A DNA stretch of 64,000 nt from Heliorestis convoluta. Its GTDB lineage: Bacteria; Bacillota; Desulfitobacteriia; Heliobacteriales; Heliobacteriaceae. This document shows, one piece after another, positions 47,167 to 55,696 of the stretch (its first letter is position 1; each line of letters begins with the position of its first letter). Made by a program: the position numbers and the translations under genes. A model generated the notes under the pieces. The model made no database searches and was not told the DNA's origin. It saw only the letters and a list, made by a program, of their open reading frames with translations. Location of the stretch: NCBI RefSeq assembly GCF_009649955.1, contig NZ_CP045875.1, positions 2,503,501 to 2,567,500 of the forward strand, in the 5' to 3' direction.

Positions 47167-48066
47167 TTGGGTTTATTCGGCTCTGAGGTTCGTGAACTCG
47201 TCTCTCGGGCGCTACGAGAAGACATTGGCTATGGCGACTTAACGACATCAAGTTTGCTTCCGACTCAGATAACGACAAAAGCTTTCATTCATGTCAAAGA
47301 AGAAGGCGTAATCGCTGGTATTGATGTAGCGAAAGAAGTTTTTTTGACCCTTGATCCTTCTATTACTTTTGAGGCAAAAGTGGAAGACGGTCAAAAAGTA
47401 AAAGCCGGTGATGTCCTTGCAGAAGTATCCGGGACGGCTCGATCTATTTTAATGGCGGAAAGAGTGGCTCTAAACTTTTTACAGCATCTTTCGGGTATTG
47501 CCACTAAAACAGCCCGTTGTGTAGAAAAAATAACCTATTATCAGGCCAGAATTGTCGATACACGTAAAACGACGCCTGGCCTAAGAGTCTTAGAAAAACA
47601 TGCTGTGCGCATGGGTGGCGGCAAGAACCATCGCTTTGGCTTATTTGATGGAGCGTTGTTAAAAGACAACCATATTCGCTTAGCCGGTGGAATTCAACAA
47701 GCTGTAAGCCAGGCTCGTCAATCCATTCCTCATACGGTGAAAATTGAAGTTGAAGTAGAAGATCTTACAGCCGTCACAGAAGCTTTAGAAGCAAAAGCAG
47801 ACATTATTATGCTAGATAATATGTCTCTAGATATGATGAAAGAAGCAGTGCGTCTCATTGGTGGAAAAGCGATCATTGAAGCATCAGGAAGTATTACAGA
47901 AGATAATATTGTAGAAGTTGCAAAAACAGGCGTTCACTTTATTTCTATGGGCGCTTTGACGCATACAGTAAAAGCCTTAGATATTAGCCTTGATGTAGAA
48001 ATGATAAAGAAAGGAAACCGCCATGGCCAAACAGGAGATTCTGAAAGCGCTGAAAGAAGCCTCTAG
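47167..48066 (+). CDS. nadC: Quinolinate phosphoribosyltransferase NadC
   Basis: A 299-residue decarboxylating enzyme that forms nicotinate mononucleotide. Motifs are REDIGYGDLTT, HLSGIATKTAR, DTRKTTPGLR, EVEVEDL and the C-terminal EASGSI...ISMGALTH. It is in the same frame as nadB as sequenced, but it has its own TTG start at 47167 with AAAGGAG about nine bases upstream, so I treat it as a separate gene. Its last 15 codons overlap birA by 44 bases and look unlike the family tail. Confidence 0.9.
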   Translation: MGLFGSEVRELVSRALREDIGYGDLTTSSLLPTQITTKAFIHVKEEGVIAGIDVAKEVFLTLDPSITFEAKVEDGQKVKAGDVLAEVSGTARSILMAERVALNFLQHLSGIATKTARCVEKITYYQARIVDTRKTTPGLRVLEKHAVRMGGGKNHRFGLFDGALLKDNHIRLAGGIQQAVSQARQSIPHTVKIEVEVEDLTAVTEALEAKADIIMLDNMSLDMMKEAVRLIGGKAIIEASGSITEDNIVEVAKTGVHFISMGALTHTVKALDISLDVEMIKKGNRHGQTGDSESAERSL

Positions 48067-49021
48067 TTATATCTCCGGCGAAGAAATAAGTCGTAGCCTG
48101 GGCATGTCTCGTTCGGCCGTGTGGAAGCATATTCGTTCTCTGCGACAAGAAGGATATCAAATTGAGGCTCATACCAGGTTAGGCTATAAATTACAAAAGG
48201 TTTCCAAGTACTTGCTGCCGGAGGAAGTTTTGCCACAACTTCAGACGAGCGACTTCGGACGAAATTACCATTTTTATCATAGCCTTGGTTCTAGCAACGA
48301 TACAGCGAAACATCTGGCAAGAGAAGGCGCCACAGAAGGAACAGTTGTACTTGCAGAAGAGCAAAATGCCGGTAAGGGTCGACTCGGGCGTCCCTGGCAC
48401 TCTCCAGCAGGTCTGGGTCTCTATTTTTCCTTAATTATAAGACCAAGCATTCCCCTCGCCTTGGCACCACAAGTTACCTTGCTGACAGCCGTAAGTATTT
48501 GCAAAACTCTTGAAAAGCTCGATCTTGAGCCTACGATCAAATGGCCCAATGACGTCTTGCTAGAAGGCAAAAAAGTGTGTGGTATCTTAACAGAGTTAAG
48601 TGCTGAAATGGATGGAATCAAATATCTGATTATAGGCATTGGTATCAACGTAAATCATAGGCTGCAAGACTTTCCTGATTCTGTGGCTCATAAAGCTACA
48701 TCTATAAACATTGTGTCTGGTCAAGAAATAGACAGAGTGCTCTTTTTGAATAAACTCCTGATCACGTTAGAAGAAGATTATAGGCACTGGTTGGAACAAG
48801 ACTTTTCTCCCTTTCGACAAGAATGGTTACAAAGAGCAGCGGGCTTGGGAGAAAAAGTTCGTGTACTGACTGGTACCGTTGAATGGACAGGTCGATTGGA
48901 AGGAATCGATGACATGGGAGCATTGCTTCTTCGTAATGAAGCGGGTGAACTGCAACATCTCATGAGTGGAGAAGTAACACTGCGTCCGGAAGGAAGAGAA
49001 GATTATGATTTTGGTCATTGA
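48023..49021 (+). CDS. birA: Bifunctional biotin-protein ligase / biotin repressor BirA
   Basis: A 332-residue protein with an N-terminal winged helix (GEEISRSLGMSRSAVWKHI, about residues 18-36) followed by the ligase core: the biotinyl-AMP loop GKGRLGRPWHSP, KWPNDVL and the GIGINVN segment. It attaches biotin to carboxylase carrier proteins and with the helix-turn-helix can repress biotin genes; none of these are in the window. It overlaps nadC at the 5' end and coaX by 17 bases at the 3' end. Confidence 0.94.
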   Translation: MAKQEILKALKEASSYISGEEISRSLGMSRSAVWKHIRSLRQEGYQIEAHTRLGYKLQKVSKYLLPEEVLPQLQTSDFGRNYHFYHSLGSSNDTAKHLAREGATEGTVVLAEEQNAGKGRLGRPWHSPAGLGLYFSLIIRPSIPLALAPQVTLLTAVSICKTLEKLDLEPTIKWPNDVLLEGKKVCGILTELSAEMDGIKYLIIGIGINVNHRLQDFPDSVAHKATSINIVSGQEIDRVLFLNKLLITLEEDYRHWLEQDFSPFRQEWLQRAAGLGEKVRVLTGTVEWTGRLEGIDDMGALLLRNEAGELQHLMSGEVTLRPEGREDYDFGH

Positions 49022-49820
49022 TGTAGGAAATAGCCATATGCTTCTGGGTCTTTTCAGCATGAAAGGCAAAGCAGAACTTCTCTATCACTGGAAATTATCG
49101 ACCGATCCAGCTCGTACAGCTGATGAGTATGCCATTCAGATCCGCAACCTCTTTCGCTTTGCCCAGATCGATCATGGGGCTGTAACAGGAATGGTTATCT
49201 CTTCAGTTGTACCTCCCTTAATGCCTACTTTAGAGCGGATGTGCGAAAGCTACTTTCAAATTAAGCCTCTTATCATCGGACCAGGAATCAGTACAGGGAT
49301 GACCATAGGAATGGAAAATCCAAATGAAATAGGCGCCGATCGCATTGTCAATGCCGTAGCGGCCTATGAACAATATGGTGGTCCCTTGATTGTTGTTGAC
49401 TTTGGTACAGCTATGACTTTTTGTGCTATATCAGCAGAAGGGGAATACTTAGGCGGTGCCATAGCACCAGGCTTGATGGTAGCGACAGAAGCTCTTTTTG
49501 CTAGAGCCTCGAAATTGCCGCGCATCGAACTGACCAAGCCACCGATGGTTATTGGAAAAAGTACCATTCAAGGCATGCAGTCGGGAATTCTTTATGGTTT
49601 TGCAGGTCAAATCGATGGCATTGTAAGCGAGATGAAAAAAGAGTTAGGCGAAAAAAGTCGTGTCATCGCCACGGGTGAAAGTGCTGAATTGATTGCGCCG
49701 GAGACAGAGCATATCGATATTGTTGATCCTCTTTTGACACTGCAAGGCTTGCGCATTATTTATCAAAGAACCTTAGAAGATAAGGAAGAGGGCAAGAACT
49801 TTTGTACGAACAAGCATTAA
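49005..49820 (+). CDS. coaX: Type III pantothenate kinase CoaX
   Basis: A 271-residue ASKHA-fold kinase phosphorylating pantothenate in CoA synthesis. Phosphate-binding motifs are VIDVGNSHMLLG at the N-terminus and VVDFGTAMTF in the middle; GADRIVNAVAAY is a further signature. In typical family members the first loop is DVGNT; here it is DVGNS, a conservative change. The ATG at 49005 lies inside birA, behind GGAAGGAAG. It works downstream of panC and panD, which lie 5 kb away. Confidence 0.94.
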   Translation: MILVIDVGNSHMLLGLFSMKGKAELLYHWKLSTDPARTADEYAIQIRNLFRFAQIDHGAVTGMVISSVVPPLMPTLERMCESYFQIKPLIIGPGISTGMTIGMENPNEIGADRIVNAVAAYEQYGGPLIVVDFGTAMTFCAISAEGEYLGGAIAPGLMVATEALFARASKLPRIELTKPPMVIGKSTIQGMQSGILYGFAGQIDGIVSEMKKELGEKSRVIATGESAELIAPETEHIDIVDPLLTLQGLRIIYQRTLEDKEEGKNFCTNKH

Positions 49821-50821
49821 AAGGGCAGGTCAAAGAAGTACGACCGCTGCACATTGGTCCCTATCGAATTACGGCGCCTTTTGTAGGGGCACCCATGGCT
49901 GGTGTTACAGATAAGCCTTTTCGGTCCGTCTTACAAGATCATAACTGCCCCCTTCTTTTTACAGAGATGATTTCTGACAAAGCGCTCACCTATGGCAATA
50001 CCAATACTTTAGAGCTACTAGACATTTCAGGTGAAAAAAGACCGATAGCAGTCCAGATATTTGGCTCAGACCCAGACTTTATGGCCAAAGCAGCAGAACT
50101 TGTAGAAAAGCATGAGCCTTCTATCATTGACATAAATATGGGCTGCCCTGCACCTAAGATTGTGCGCAATCAAGAAGGCTCTTGTTTGCTCAAAATGCCA
50201 GAGCGGGCTGTAGAGATTGCGCAAGCTGTTGTTAAAGCCGTGCAAGTGCCAGTAACTGTGAAAATGCGAACAGGTTGGTCTAAAGGACAGATTGTTGCAC
50301 CGGAATTGGCTAAAAGGCTTGAAGATGTAGGTGTACAAGCTATCACCTTGCATGGTAGAACAAGAGATATGTTCTATTCAGGAAAAGCGGACTGGTCTTT
50401 AATTCAGCAAACAGCAGAAGCCATATCGATTCCCCTGATCGGGAATGGAGATATATGGGAGCCGGAAGATGCTTTGCGAATGCTAGAGGAAACAGGTTGC
50501 GCTGGTGTAATGATCGGTCGAGGAATGATGGGAAATCCTTGGATTTTTTCTCGCCTTCTGCAGTGGATGGAAACAGGCAACATGCCACCGCCGCCAACAG
50601 CCCTAGAGCGAATTGAACAAGCTCTGATTCACCTAGAACGAATGGTGAAGCAAAAGGGAGAATACCGCGGGGTCCGAGAAATGCGCAGTCACATCGCCTG
50701 GTACCTAAAAGGCATAGCCGGAGCCTCTAAGGTGCGCTCTGCCGTAAATGAAGCGCCTGACTATGACGCAGTTGTTTCTTTGTTGAAAGACTATAGAAAG
50801 CGCATGGAAGCATCTTTATGA
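49802..50821 (+). CDS. dus: tRNA-dihydrouridine synthase (NifR3/DusB family)
   Basis: A 339-residue FMN enzyme with PMAGVTDKPFR, the catalytic Cys in NMGCPAPKIV, KMRTGW, LHGRTR and the phosphate-binding GNGDIW and MIGRGMMGNPW motifs. It reduces uridine to dihydrouridine in tRNA D-loops. The start is TTG 49802, overlapping coaX by 19 bases. It is the last gene of the plus-strand nad operon and converges on bchX. Confidence 0.93.
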   Translation: MYEQALKGQVKEVRPLHIGPYRITAPFVGAPMAGVTDKPFRSVLQDHNCPLLFTEMISDKALTYGNTNTLELLDISGEKRPIAVQIFGSDPDFMAKAAELVEKHEPSIIDINMGCPAPKIVRNQEGSCLLKMPERAVEIAQAVVKAVQVPVTVKMRTGWSKGQIVAPELAKRLEDVGVQAITLHGRTRDMFYSGKADWSLIQQTAEAISIPLIGNGDIWEPEDALRMLEETGCAGVMIGRGMMGNPWIFSRLLQWMETGNMPPPPTALERIEQALIHLERMVKQKGEYRGVREMRSHIAWYLKGIAGASKVRSAVNEAPDYDAVVSLLKDYRKRMEASL

Positions 50822-50845
50822 TAGGGCAAAAGAATTCAACTCAAC

Positions 50846-50889
50846 AAAAAAAGAGCCACCTGCATCTCTTTGCAGGTGGCTCTTTTTTT
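50846..50889. terminator. Bidirectional terminator between dus and bchX
   Basis: A perfect 19-base-pair inverted repeat, 50846-50864 with 50871-50889, with A-run and T-run ends, serving both converging operons. Confidence 0.93.
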
Positions 50890-50896
50890 GTTGTTT

Positions 50897-51760
50897 TTAC
50901 CGCTTAAAAAGCTCCGCTTCCGTAACACGCTCGAGCTTGATTTGTGGTACATCGCGATAAATACGAGAAAATTCTTCAAAATCCATCGGCTTTGGCAAGA
51001 CACCCTGCCGTGTTGGCAATTGCTTAACAATGTCTTGGAACAGCTGATCGTAAGGAGTGACGTCACTGATCAACTGAAAAGCTGCGTTTAGCTTGGCTAC
51101 TTCAGGGTTGTTAGGGATTTTGGCTAGAACAGGAATTTGTGCCTGGTTACAGAACTGCTCTGCATAGCCTGTGCCATCGTCTTTATTAATAATCATACCC
51201 ATAATTCGAGATTTTCCTCCCAATTGGGCAAAGGAAGAGACGGCATGACAAATGTTATTGGCGACATAAAGCGACTGATGATCATTGCCAGCCACTAAAA
51301 TGATAGATTTGGCAATCGACTTGCTGATGGGAACGCCAAAGCCACCGCAGACGACGTCGCCGAGAAAGTCTAGAAAGACATAGTCAAAATCCCACTTGTA
51401 TAATCCCATTCTTTCTAAAAGCTCAAAGCCTAGAGAAATACCACGGCCGCCGCAACCAATGGCGACTTCAGGGCCTCCGATTTCTAAGCCATAGACGCCT
51501 CGGCTCTTGAAGACAATATCTTCAATGGATGGTGTTGGTTCTACTTCATCAGAATCTTCTTGTAAATGAGCCCAATACTCTAAGAGGGTAGGCAAGTTGA
51601 CACCGTTAAAAAGAATTACAGTAGAATCATGCTTGGGATCGCAGCCAATCTGAAGGACCCTTTTTTGGATGCGAGCAGCACTGTTAGAAAGGTTTGAAAT
51701 GATAAAGCTCTTACCACTACCGCCTTTGCCGTAGATGGCATAGAAGTTTTTTTCTGACAT
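50897..51760 (-). CDS. bchX: Chlorophyllide reductase iron protein BchX
   Basis: A 287-residue NifH-like ATPase delivering electrons to BchYZ. P-loop YGKGGSGKSF, switch motifs and the cluster Cys in AIGCGGRG and DVVCGGFGVP are present. In heliobacteria and other bacteriochlorophyll g/b makers the BchXYZ enzyme reduces 8-vinyl chlorophyllide to the 8-ethylidene bacteriochlorin. The ATG at 51760 follows GGAGGAGG. Unusually it is the last gene of the operon, separated from bchYZ by two small membrane-protein genes. Confidence 0.94.
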   Translation of the reverse strand: MSEKNFYAIYGKGGSGKSFIISNLSNSAARIQKRVLQIGCDPKHDSTVILFNGVNLPTLLEYWAHLQEDSDEVEPTPSIEDIVFKSRGVYGLEIGGPEVAIGCGGRGISLGFELLERMGLYKWDFDYVFLDFLGDVVCGGFGVPISKSIAKSIILVAGNDHQSLYVANNICHAVSSFAQLGGKSRIMGMIINKDDGTGYAEQFCNQAQIPVLAKIPNNPEVAKLNAAFQLISDVTPYDQLFQDIVKQLPTRQGVLPKPMDFEEFSRIYRDVPQIKLERVTEAELFKR

Positions 51761-51786
51761 GGGAGCCTCCTCCGTTTTACTCGAGC

Positions 51787-52080
51787 TTAGAGCCTATCGA
51801 GGTGTCTTTTCAAGCCCAGTACAATAATAAAGTTGGTAATGGTTAAGCCAAACTCGGAAAGGCCGTGCAACCAATCGATATGACCGAGTCCTGGCTCTCC
51901 TAAAATCATTACAGCATAATAGCCGGCTCCTGCTGTAAAGAAGACAAAGCCGATTAAGGAGAAGAAGCCAACGACGGTCGTCTTGTTGATCAGAGACTTA
52001 TCGAGCTTGTAAATTTTATAGATACAATAGAGGAAAAAGAAGTAGGGAATGATAGACAGTGTCATCACAAGATCGGCCAT
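51787..52080 (-). CDS. DUF3593-family small membrane protein
   Basis: A 97-residue protein with three predicted transmembrane helices (about residues 5-22, 36-58, 74-92). The C-terminal pattern IDWLHGLSEFGLTITNFIIVLG matches, by memory, the DUF3593 family known from cyanobacteria and plants, where members share WLHGxxExxLTxxN. Function is unknown. It starts one base after the DUF2499 gene stop and 26 bases ahead of bchX, so it is translated from the chlorophyllide reductase mRNA. Confidence 0.75.
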   Translation of the reverse strand: MADLVMTLSIIPYFFFLYCIYKIYKLDKSLINKTTVVGFFSLIGFVFFTAGAGYYAVMILGEPGLGHIDWLHGLSEFGLTITNFIIVLGLKRHLDRL

Positions 52081-52081
52081 T

Positions 52082-52411
52082 TTAGGTTCGATAGGTCATT
52101 CCTCCCCTCTTCACATAACGATCTGACAAAGATCGCAGGTAGAGGTAACCCCAGATAGCAAAGCTAACACTGCCTAAAAAAGTTAGATAGCCTTGAATGT
52201 CACTGAGCCATTGTACAGTATCGTGGGTAAGGTGGTAAAAGATGGCGAAGAAACCGCTTAACAGATAAGGGATCATAGCGATAGGCATGCGACGAAACCA
52301 GACATTGTCGGCTTTTTTTCCAATAGCATAGAAAAGAATCATAGCAAGAGCCCATTCAACCAGACTGGCTATGTGCACGATCCAAGTAGGAAGAGAAAGA
52401 TGATCTAACAC
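52082..52411 (-). CDS. DUF2499 (Ycf49-like) small membrane protein
   Basis: A 109-residue protein with three predicted helices. The N-terminal LSLPTWIVHIASLVEW and the later LSGFFAIFYHLTHD segment resemble the DUF2499/Ycf49 family (LSLPTWxxHxSSxxEW and a Trp/His/Phe-rich second helix), otherwise found in cyanobacteria, algae and plants. Function is unknown. The start is GTG 52411 behind AGGAGGGGAG, 15 bases after bchZ. The pairing with DUF3593 and the photosynthetic distribution suggest a pigment or photosystem assembly role; that is inference. Confidence 0.78.
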   Translation of the reverse strand: MLDHLSLPTWIVHIASLVEWALAMILFYAIGKKADNVWFRRMPIAMIPYLLSGFFAIFYHLTHDTVQWLSDIQGYLTFLGSVSFAIWGYLYLRSLSDRYVKRGGMTYRT

Positions 52412-52426
52412 TGTGCTTCTCCCCTC

Positions 52427-53935
52427 CTATCGCTTAAAACGGCTAAAGACGACATCTACATCTTCAGGAAGCACATATTCACGGAACTTTTCTTTAGCAA
52501 TCTTTTCGCTTTCAACTTTAAGCATTTTGGAGGCACTGACACGTACGAAGAAGGGAACTCTCTTGAGGACAACGTCCATATGCTTCAAAGCTTCTTCCGA
52601 CCATTTGACTTCTCTAGCAATCGATTGTCCTTTGAGTTCTTCTTCCCACTCTTTTCTTGCTGTTTCTCGCTCTTGGCGACGCTTTTCTTTCTCTGTGTCA
52701 TATTCAATATGAATATGGCTGTAGAGAATGTCAAAAAGTTCGTTACTTACGATTTGCGTGAGATACATAACACCGGCGTAGCCCATAAAAGGTGTGCCTG
52801 TAGAGCGGCAGACAATCGGCATGGGATGGGCTGCTGGAATAAAGCGAGTCGAAAGGATATGTTCAGTTATATATACTTTTTCGTTAATACTGCCGAAAAA
52901 GAGGGTCGGTGTATTTTCAAGAAGTGCGGCTTCAATATCAAGCGCTTTTTTGGACTTCCAGCGATCTGTTTTAACAGCAGAGATGGCTTCTTCAAAGCCC
53001 AGTTCGTCTCGTAAGAAAGTTGTTAAACCTTCTGCGTAGCTACGATGGGTATAGACGCCAAAAGAGCTAGTACGAAAGATATCCTGATGAGGAGAGCGCC
53101 ATACATCCCAGAACCCTTGCAAGGTTGTTCGCTTTTCTTCTGCAATAAAAGCTTGGGCTTCTTTTTCTAGACCAAGCAAGCGTCCCAATTCTTCGATAAA
53201 TTCAGTCGTTGCTGCAATGCCAATAGGCCCAAAAAGCATGGGTTTGCCCAAGGCTTTTGCTAAACCTTCACCGTATTCTTTATACATAACAATGTTTACA
53301 GCGCCATCATCGAGACGGGTAATATCGTTAAGAGAACACTCAAAAGGAAGAGCTACATTAATCTCGGCTCCAATACTTTTAACAATTCGCTTTATTTCGG
53401 CAAAGTCAGCATAGGCGTTAAAGTTGCCAAAAGTAGGACCGATAATGTTAACGAGCGGTTTCGTACTTTGGATACTCTCTTGTGGAGGTAGTTTGGGGCG
53501 GACACGGTTGTATAGATAGAGCAAAGTATCTTCACGAGCCTGGTAGTCATCCACATCAAGGGAGGCTGTATTGATGTACCAGACACGACGGCCTTCAATC
53601 TCAGCCTCTAACATGGCGCCTTCACTGGATATGATTTCGCTTTCCTGGCAAGATAGGATGAAGATATCATCATAGCGTTCTAGTAGCTCACCGCAAAGCT
53701 TTTTTAATTTGTGAAGTGTTCCATCAAGAGCTACATCTTTTTCTAAAATATGAGTGGCAAAAACATTTTGAAGATAGGGAATGGCGTCTGTATAGTTTAA
53801 GGCTGAATCAATGGGTACATAGTGACAACCTATGGGACCGTCAATAACAAGACAGAAGTTTCCTTTCATGGGAGCCAAGACAGCAATCGCACCCCAGTAA
53901 CCATTGGCTAGATCAACGTCACGCATCATTTGCAT
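52427..53935 (-). CDS. bchZ: Chlorophyllide reductase subunit BchZ
   Basis: A 502-residue NifK-like subunit. The N-terminal motif ANGYWGAIAVL, the cluster-region GPIGCHYVP and NYTDAIPYL are BchZ signatures, and the C-terminal VKWSEEALKHM...VPFFVR region is the PCP_red domain shared with BchB, which separates it from BchY. It forms the BchYZ heterotetramer that binds chlorophyllide. It begins two bases after the bchY stop, with AAGGAG upstream. Confidence 0.93.
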   Translation of the reverse strand: MQMMRDVDLANGYWGAIAVLAPMKGNFCLVIDGPIGCHYVPIDSALNYTDAIPYLQNVFATHILEKDVALDGTLHKLKKLCGELLERYDDIFILSCQESEIISSEGAMLEAEIEGRRVWYINTASLDVDDYQAREDTLLYLYNRVRPKLPPQESIQSTKPLVNIIGPTFGNFNAYADFAEIKRIVKSIGAEINVALPFECSLNDITRLDDGAVNIVMYKEYGEGLAKALGKPMLFGPIGIAATTEFIEELGRLLGLEKEAQAFIAEEKRTTLQGFWDVWRSPHQDIFRTSSFGVYTHRSYAEGLTTFLRDELGFEEAISAVKTDRWKSKKALDIEAALLENTPTLFFGSINEKVYITEHILSTRFIPAAHPMPIVCRSTGTPFMGYAGVMYLTQIVSNELFDILYSHIHIEYDTEKEKRRQERETARKEWEEELKGQSIAREVKWSEEALKHMDVVLKRVPFFVRVSASKMLKVESEKIAKEKFREYVLPEDVDVVFSRFKR

Positions 53936-53937
53936 CG

Positions 53938-55299
53938 TTATTCGCGCTCCTTCCTGCTCATGGTGTGAGTATGACTGCCAGCAAAGCAGGATGAATCATT
54001 ACTACTTGGGCAGAGGTGGGCTTGCACATCTTGTACGGGAATGGAGCGAGGCATATCAAAGTCCTGGAAAAAGCTGCGCACTTTATTCAATGAAGGACTT
54101 GTTTGCAGAAGACGGTGCATTAAAGAGAGTACGTTTTCAGCGCCGTGGGCCAAGAAGGTGGGTCTTGCGGCGATGAGATTGGTAAAATATACGGAAGCGC
54201 TTCCTAATTCTTTGCCCATTCCTGCAACGTCTGTAGCAGCTAAGGCGATATGAGGTTTGTATTCTTTGACAGCCATTAAATCATCAGCGGCAGACTTGCG
54301 GAATTTCACATGGATGCCTCGCTCTTTTAGCCAACTTAGGTCGGGTTCGCAAAGATTGGACTTGCCTATGGACGTTGACACATAAGGTACGTCAGCACCA
54401 GCTTCAACGAGGAGTCTTGCGATAAGAAGTTCAATACCTTCATAGCCTGCGACGAGGATGCGATACCCTTTTAAGTTCAGAGGGCCTGAAAGTACTTTTT
54501 GAATCGCATCGCGCTCTTCTAGCGCAATTTTTTCCGCTTTTCTGCTATCTACATTGGCTTTCGCAGCAAAAGCTTTGATCCAGTCATATGTACATTCTGC
54601 GCCTACAGGTGCGCTAGTAACAGTCGCTATGGCCATTTCATCAAACTGCTTGACTGTTCTTGTGTAGAAGGGATGAAGACAAGCCAGCGTAGAAACGTTC
54701 AGTGCTTTCCGAAAATCATTGATATCCTTACTTGGAACATTCGCTCTGTATTTCAGGCCCATTTTCTCTACCAATTGCTCAATGGCAATGGTATCGGCAG
54801 GAAAGACTTCACCAAGGGATGCAACGGTACCAGGCTCTTTGAGCTTGTGATCGCCCTGTTGTCGTAGCTTCTTAAAAATGCCGTCAATAGAAACATCTTT
54901 GGCTTCAGCGTGACTGCGTGTTCCAAAGCCTGTAATACTTAAAGGAATGATTTCTGGGATCTGACGGGCCATTTCATCGATATCTAGGCCAACTGTTGTA
55001 GCAACGCAAAGATTAATCACAGGTACAAACTCTGGCTTTTCTTTTTCAATCATTTCTTGAACGGCCCCAACGAGCTTATGTTGAAGGTTGCGATCAGCAA
55101 AGTCGAGGGAATAGAGCAGTGGGGCATAGGTTGATTTGCGGGCTGCATAAAAGTGTGAAAGAAAGTTAAGGCCATAGTAGCAACCGTGATTGCCTAATAA
55201 AACGGGAAGAAAACCTTCTAATCGAGTTAAGATACGTAACCCACCAAAAGCGGGACAGGGACTTTGGGTGGCCAATTTAATAGACTTGATTGGCTCCAT
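53938..55299 (-). CDS. bchY: Chlorophyllide reductase subunit BchY
   Basis: A 453-residue NifD-like subunit and first gene of the minus-strand operon. CPAFGGLRIL, NHGCYYGLNFLSHFYAARKS (in part) and VINLCVATTVGLD hold the cysteines expected to ligand the YZ cluster. The ATG at 55299 follows AAAGGAGAT. It is divergent from the seven-heme cytochrome gene across about 400 bases. With BchX and BchZ it reduces the C7-C8 region of chlorophyllide. Confidence 0.92.
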   Translation of the reverse strand: MEPIKSIKLATQSPCPAFGGLRILTRLEGFLPVLLGNHGCYYGLNFLSHFYAARKSTYAPLLYSLDFADRNLQHKLVGAVQEMIEKEKPEFVPVINLCVATTVGLDIDEMARQIPEIIPLSITGFGTRSHAEAKDVSIDGIFKKLRQQGDHKLKEPGTVASLGEVFPADTIAIEQLVEKMGLKYRANVPSKDINDFRKALNVSTLACLHPFYTRTVKQFDEMAIATVTSAPVGAECTYDWIKAFAAKANVDSRKAEKIALEERDAIQKVLSGPLNLKGYRILVAGYEGIELLIARLLVEAGADVPYVSTSIGKSNLCEPDLSWLKERGIHVKFRKSAADDLMAVKEYKPHIALAATDVAGMGKELGSASVYFTNLIAARPTFLAHGAENVLSLMHRLLQTSPSLNKVRSFFQDFDMPRSIPVQDVQAHLCPSSNDSSCFAGSHTHTMSRKERE

Positions 55300-55565
55300 T
55301 TACCCATCTCCTTTATTGTAGAGTGATAGGAAGTAAAACCGTATAAAAATAGTAGCTTGAGAATGAAAATTCTATTTCACCCTGTTAAACACTATTTAAA
55401 ACCATAGGTCTTTAAAATGCAAGTGAAATGTCTTATTCATAACAGAACTTATAGAGAAAAAGACAGAGAGAATAGATTCCTTGTAGATATTTCATAGTGA
55501 TGCTAAAAAAAAGTTCCCAAAATTAGCAGTTTACTTGTGAAGTTTTGAATATTCCTTATTTTTTG

Positions 55566-55595
55566 TTGAAAATGGAAGAAATCCTATCTTATAAT
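55566..55595 (+). promoter_or_regulatory. Promoter of the multiheme cytochrome gene
   Basis: TTGAAA (55566-55571), 18 bases, TATAAT (55590-55595). The G-rich tract follows about 20 bases downstream, inside the transcript. Confidence 0.65.
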
Positions 55596-55615
55596 AAGCG
55601 AAGACGGCTCAAATA

Positions 55616-55638
55616 GGGATAGGGGGTAGGGTATAGGG
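55616..55638 (+). other. Potential G-quadruplex in the 5' leader
   Basis: GGG-ATA-GGGGG-TA-GGG-TATA-GGG: four G-tracts of at least three with loops of 3, 2 and 4 bases, on the coding strand, so it would also be in the mRNA leader. Confidence 0.55.
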
Positions 55639-55696
55639 AGATCGAGGCTATTAATACAAGTGATAATTAATACATACACAGGGGGTAGTGACAATT

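Larger units (their letters stand above)
55300..55696. other. Divergent control region between bchYZ-X and the multiheme cytochrome
   Basis: About 400 bases. The plus strand has a good promoter (55566-55595) and a four-tract G-rich motif (55616-55638). On the minus side no single strong promoter stands out. Copies of GTGAAAT/ATTTCAC occur around 55372-55378 and 55424-55430. No gene seen. Confidence 0.5.

Noticed and set aside
45457..48066. Genuine NadB-NadC fusion protein
   Set aside because: A typical NadB tail with stop lies in the neighbouring frame and nadC has its own start signals; a one-base error is the simpler reading.
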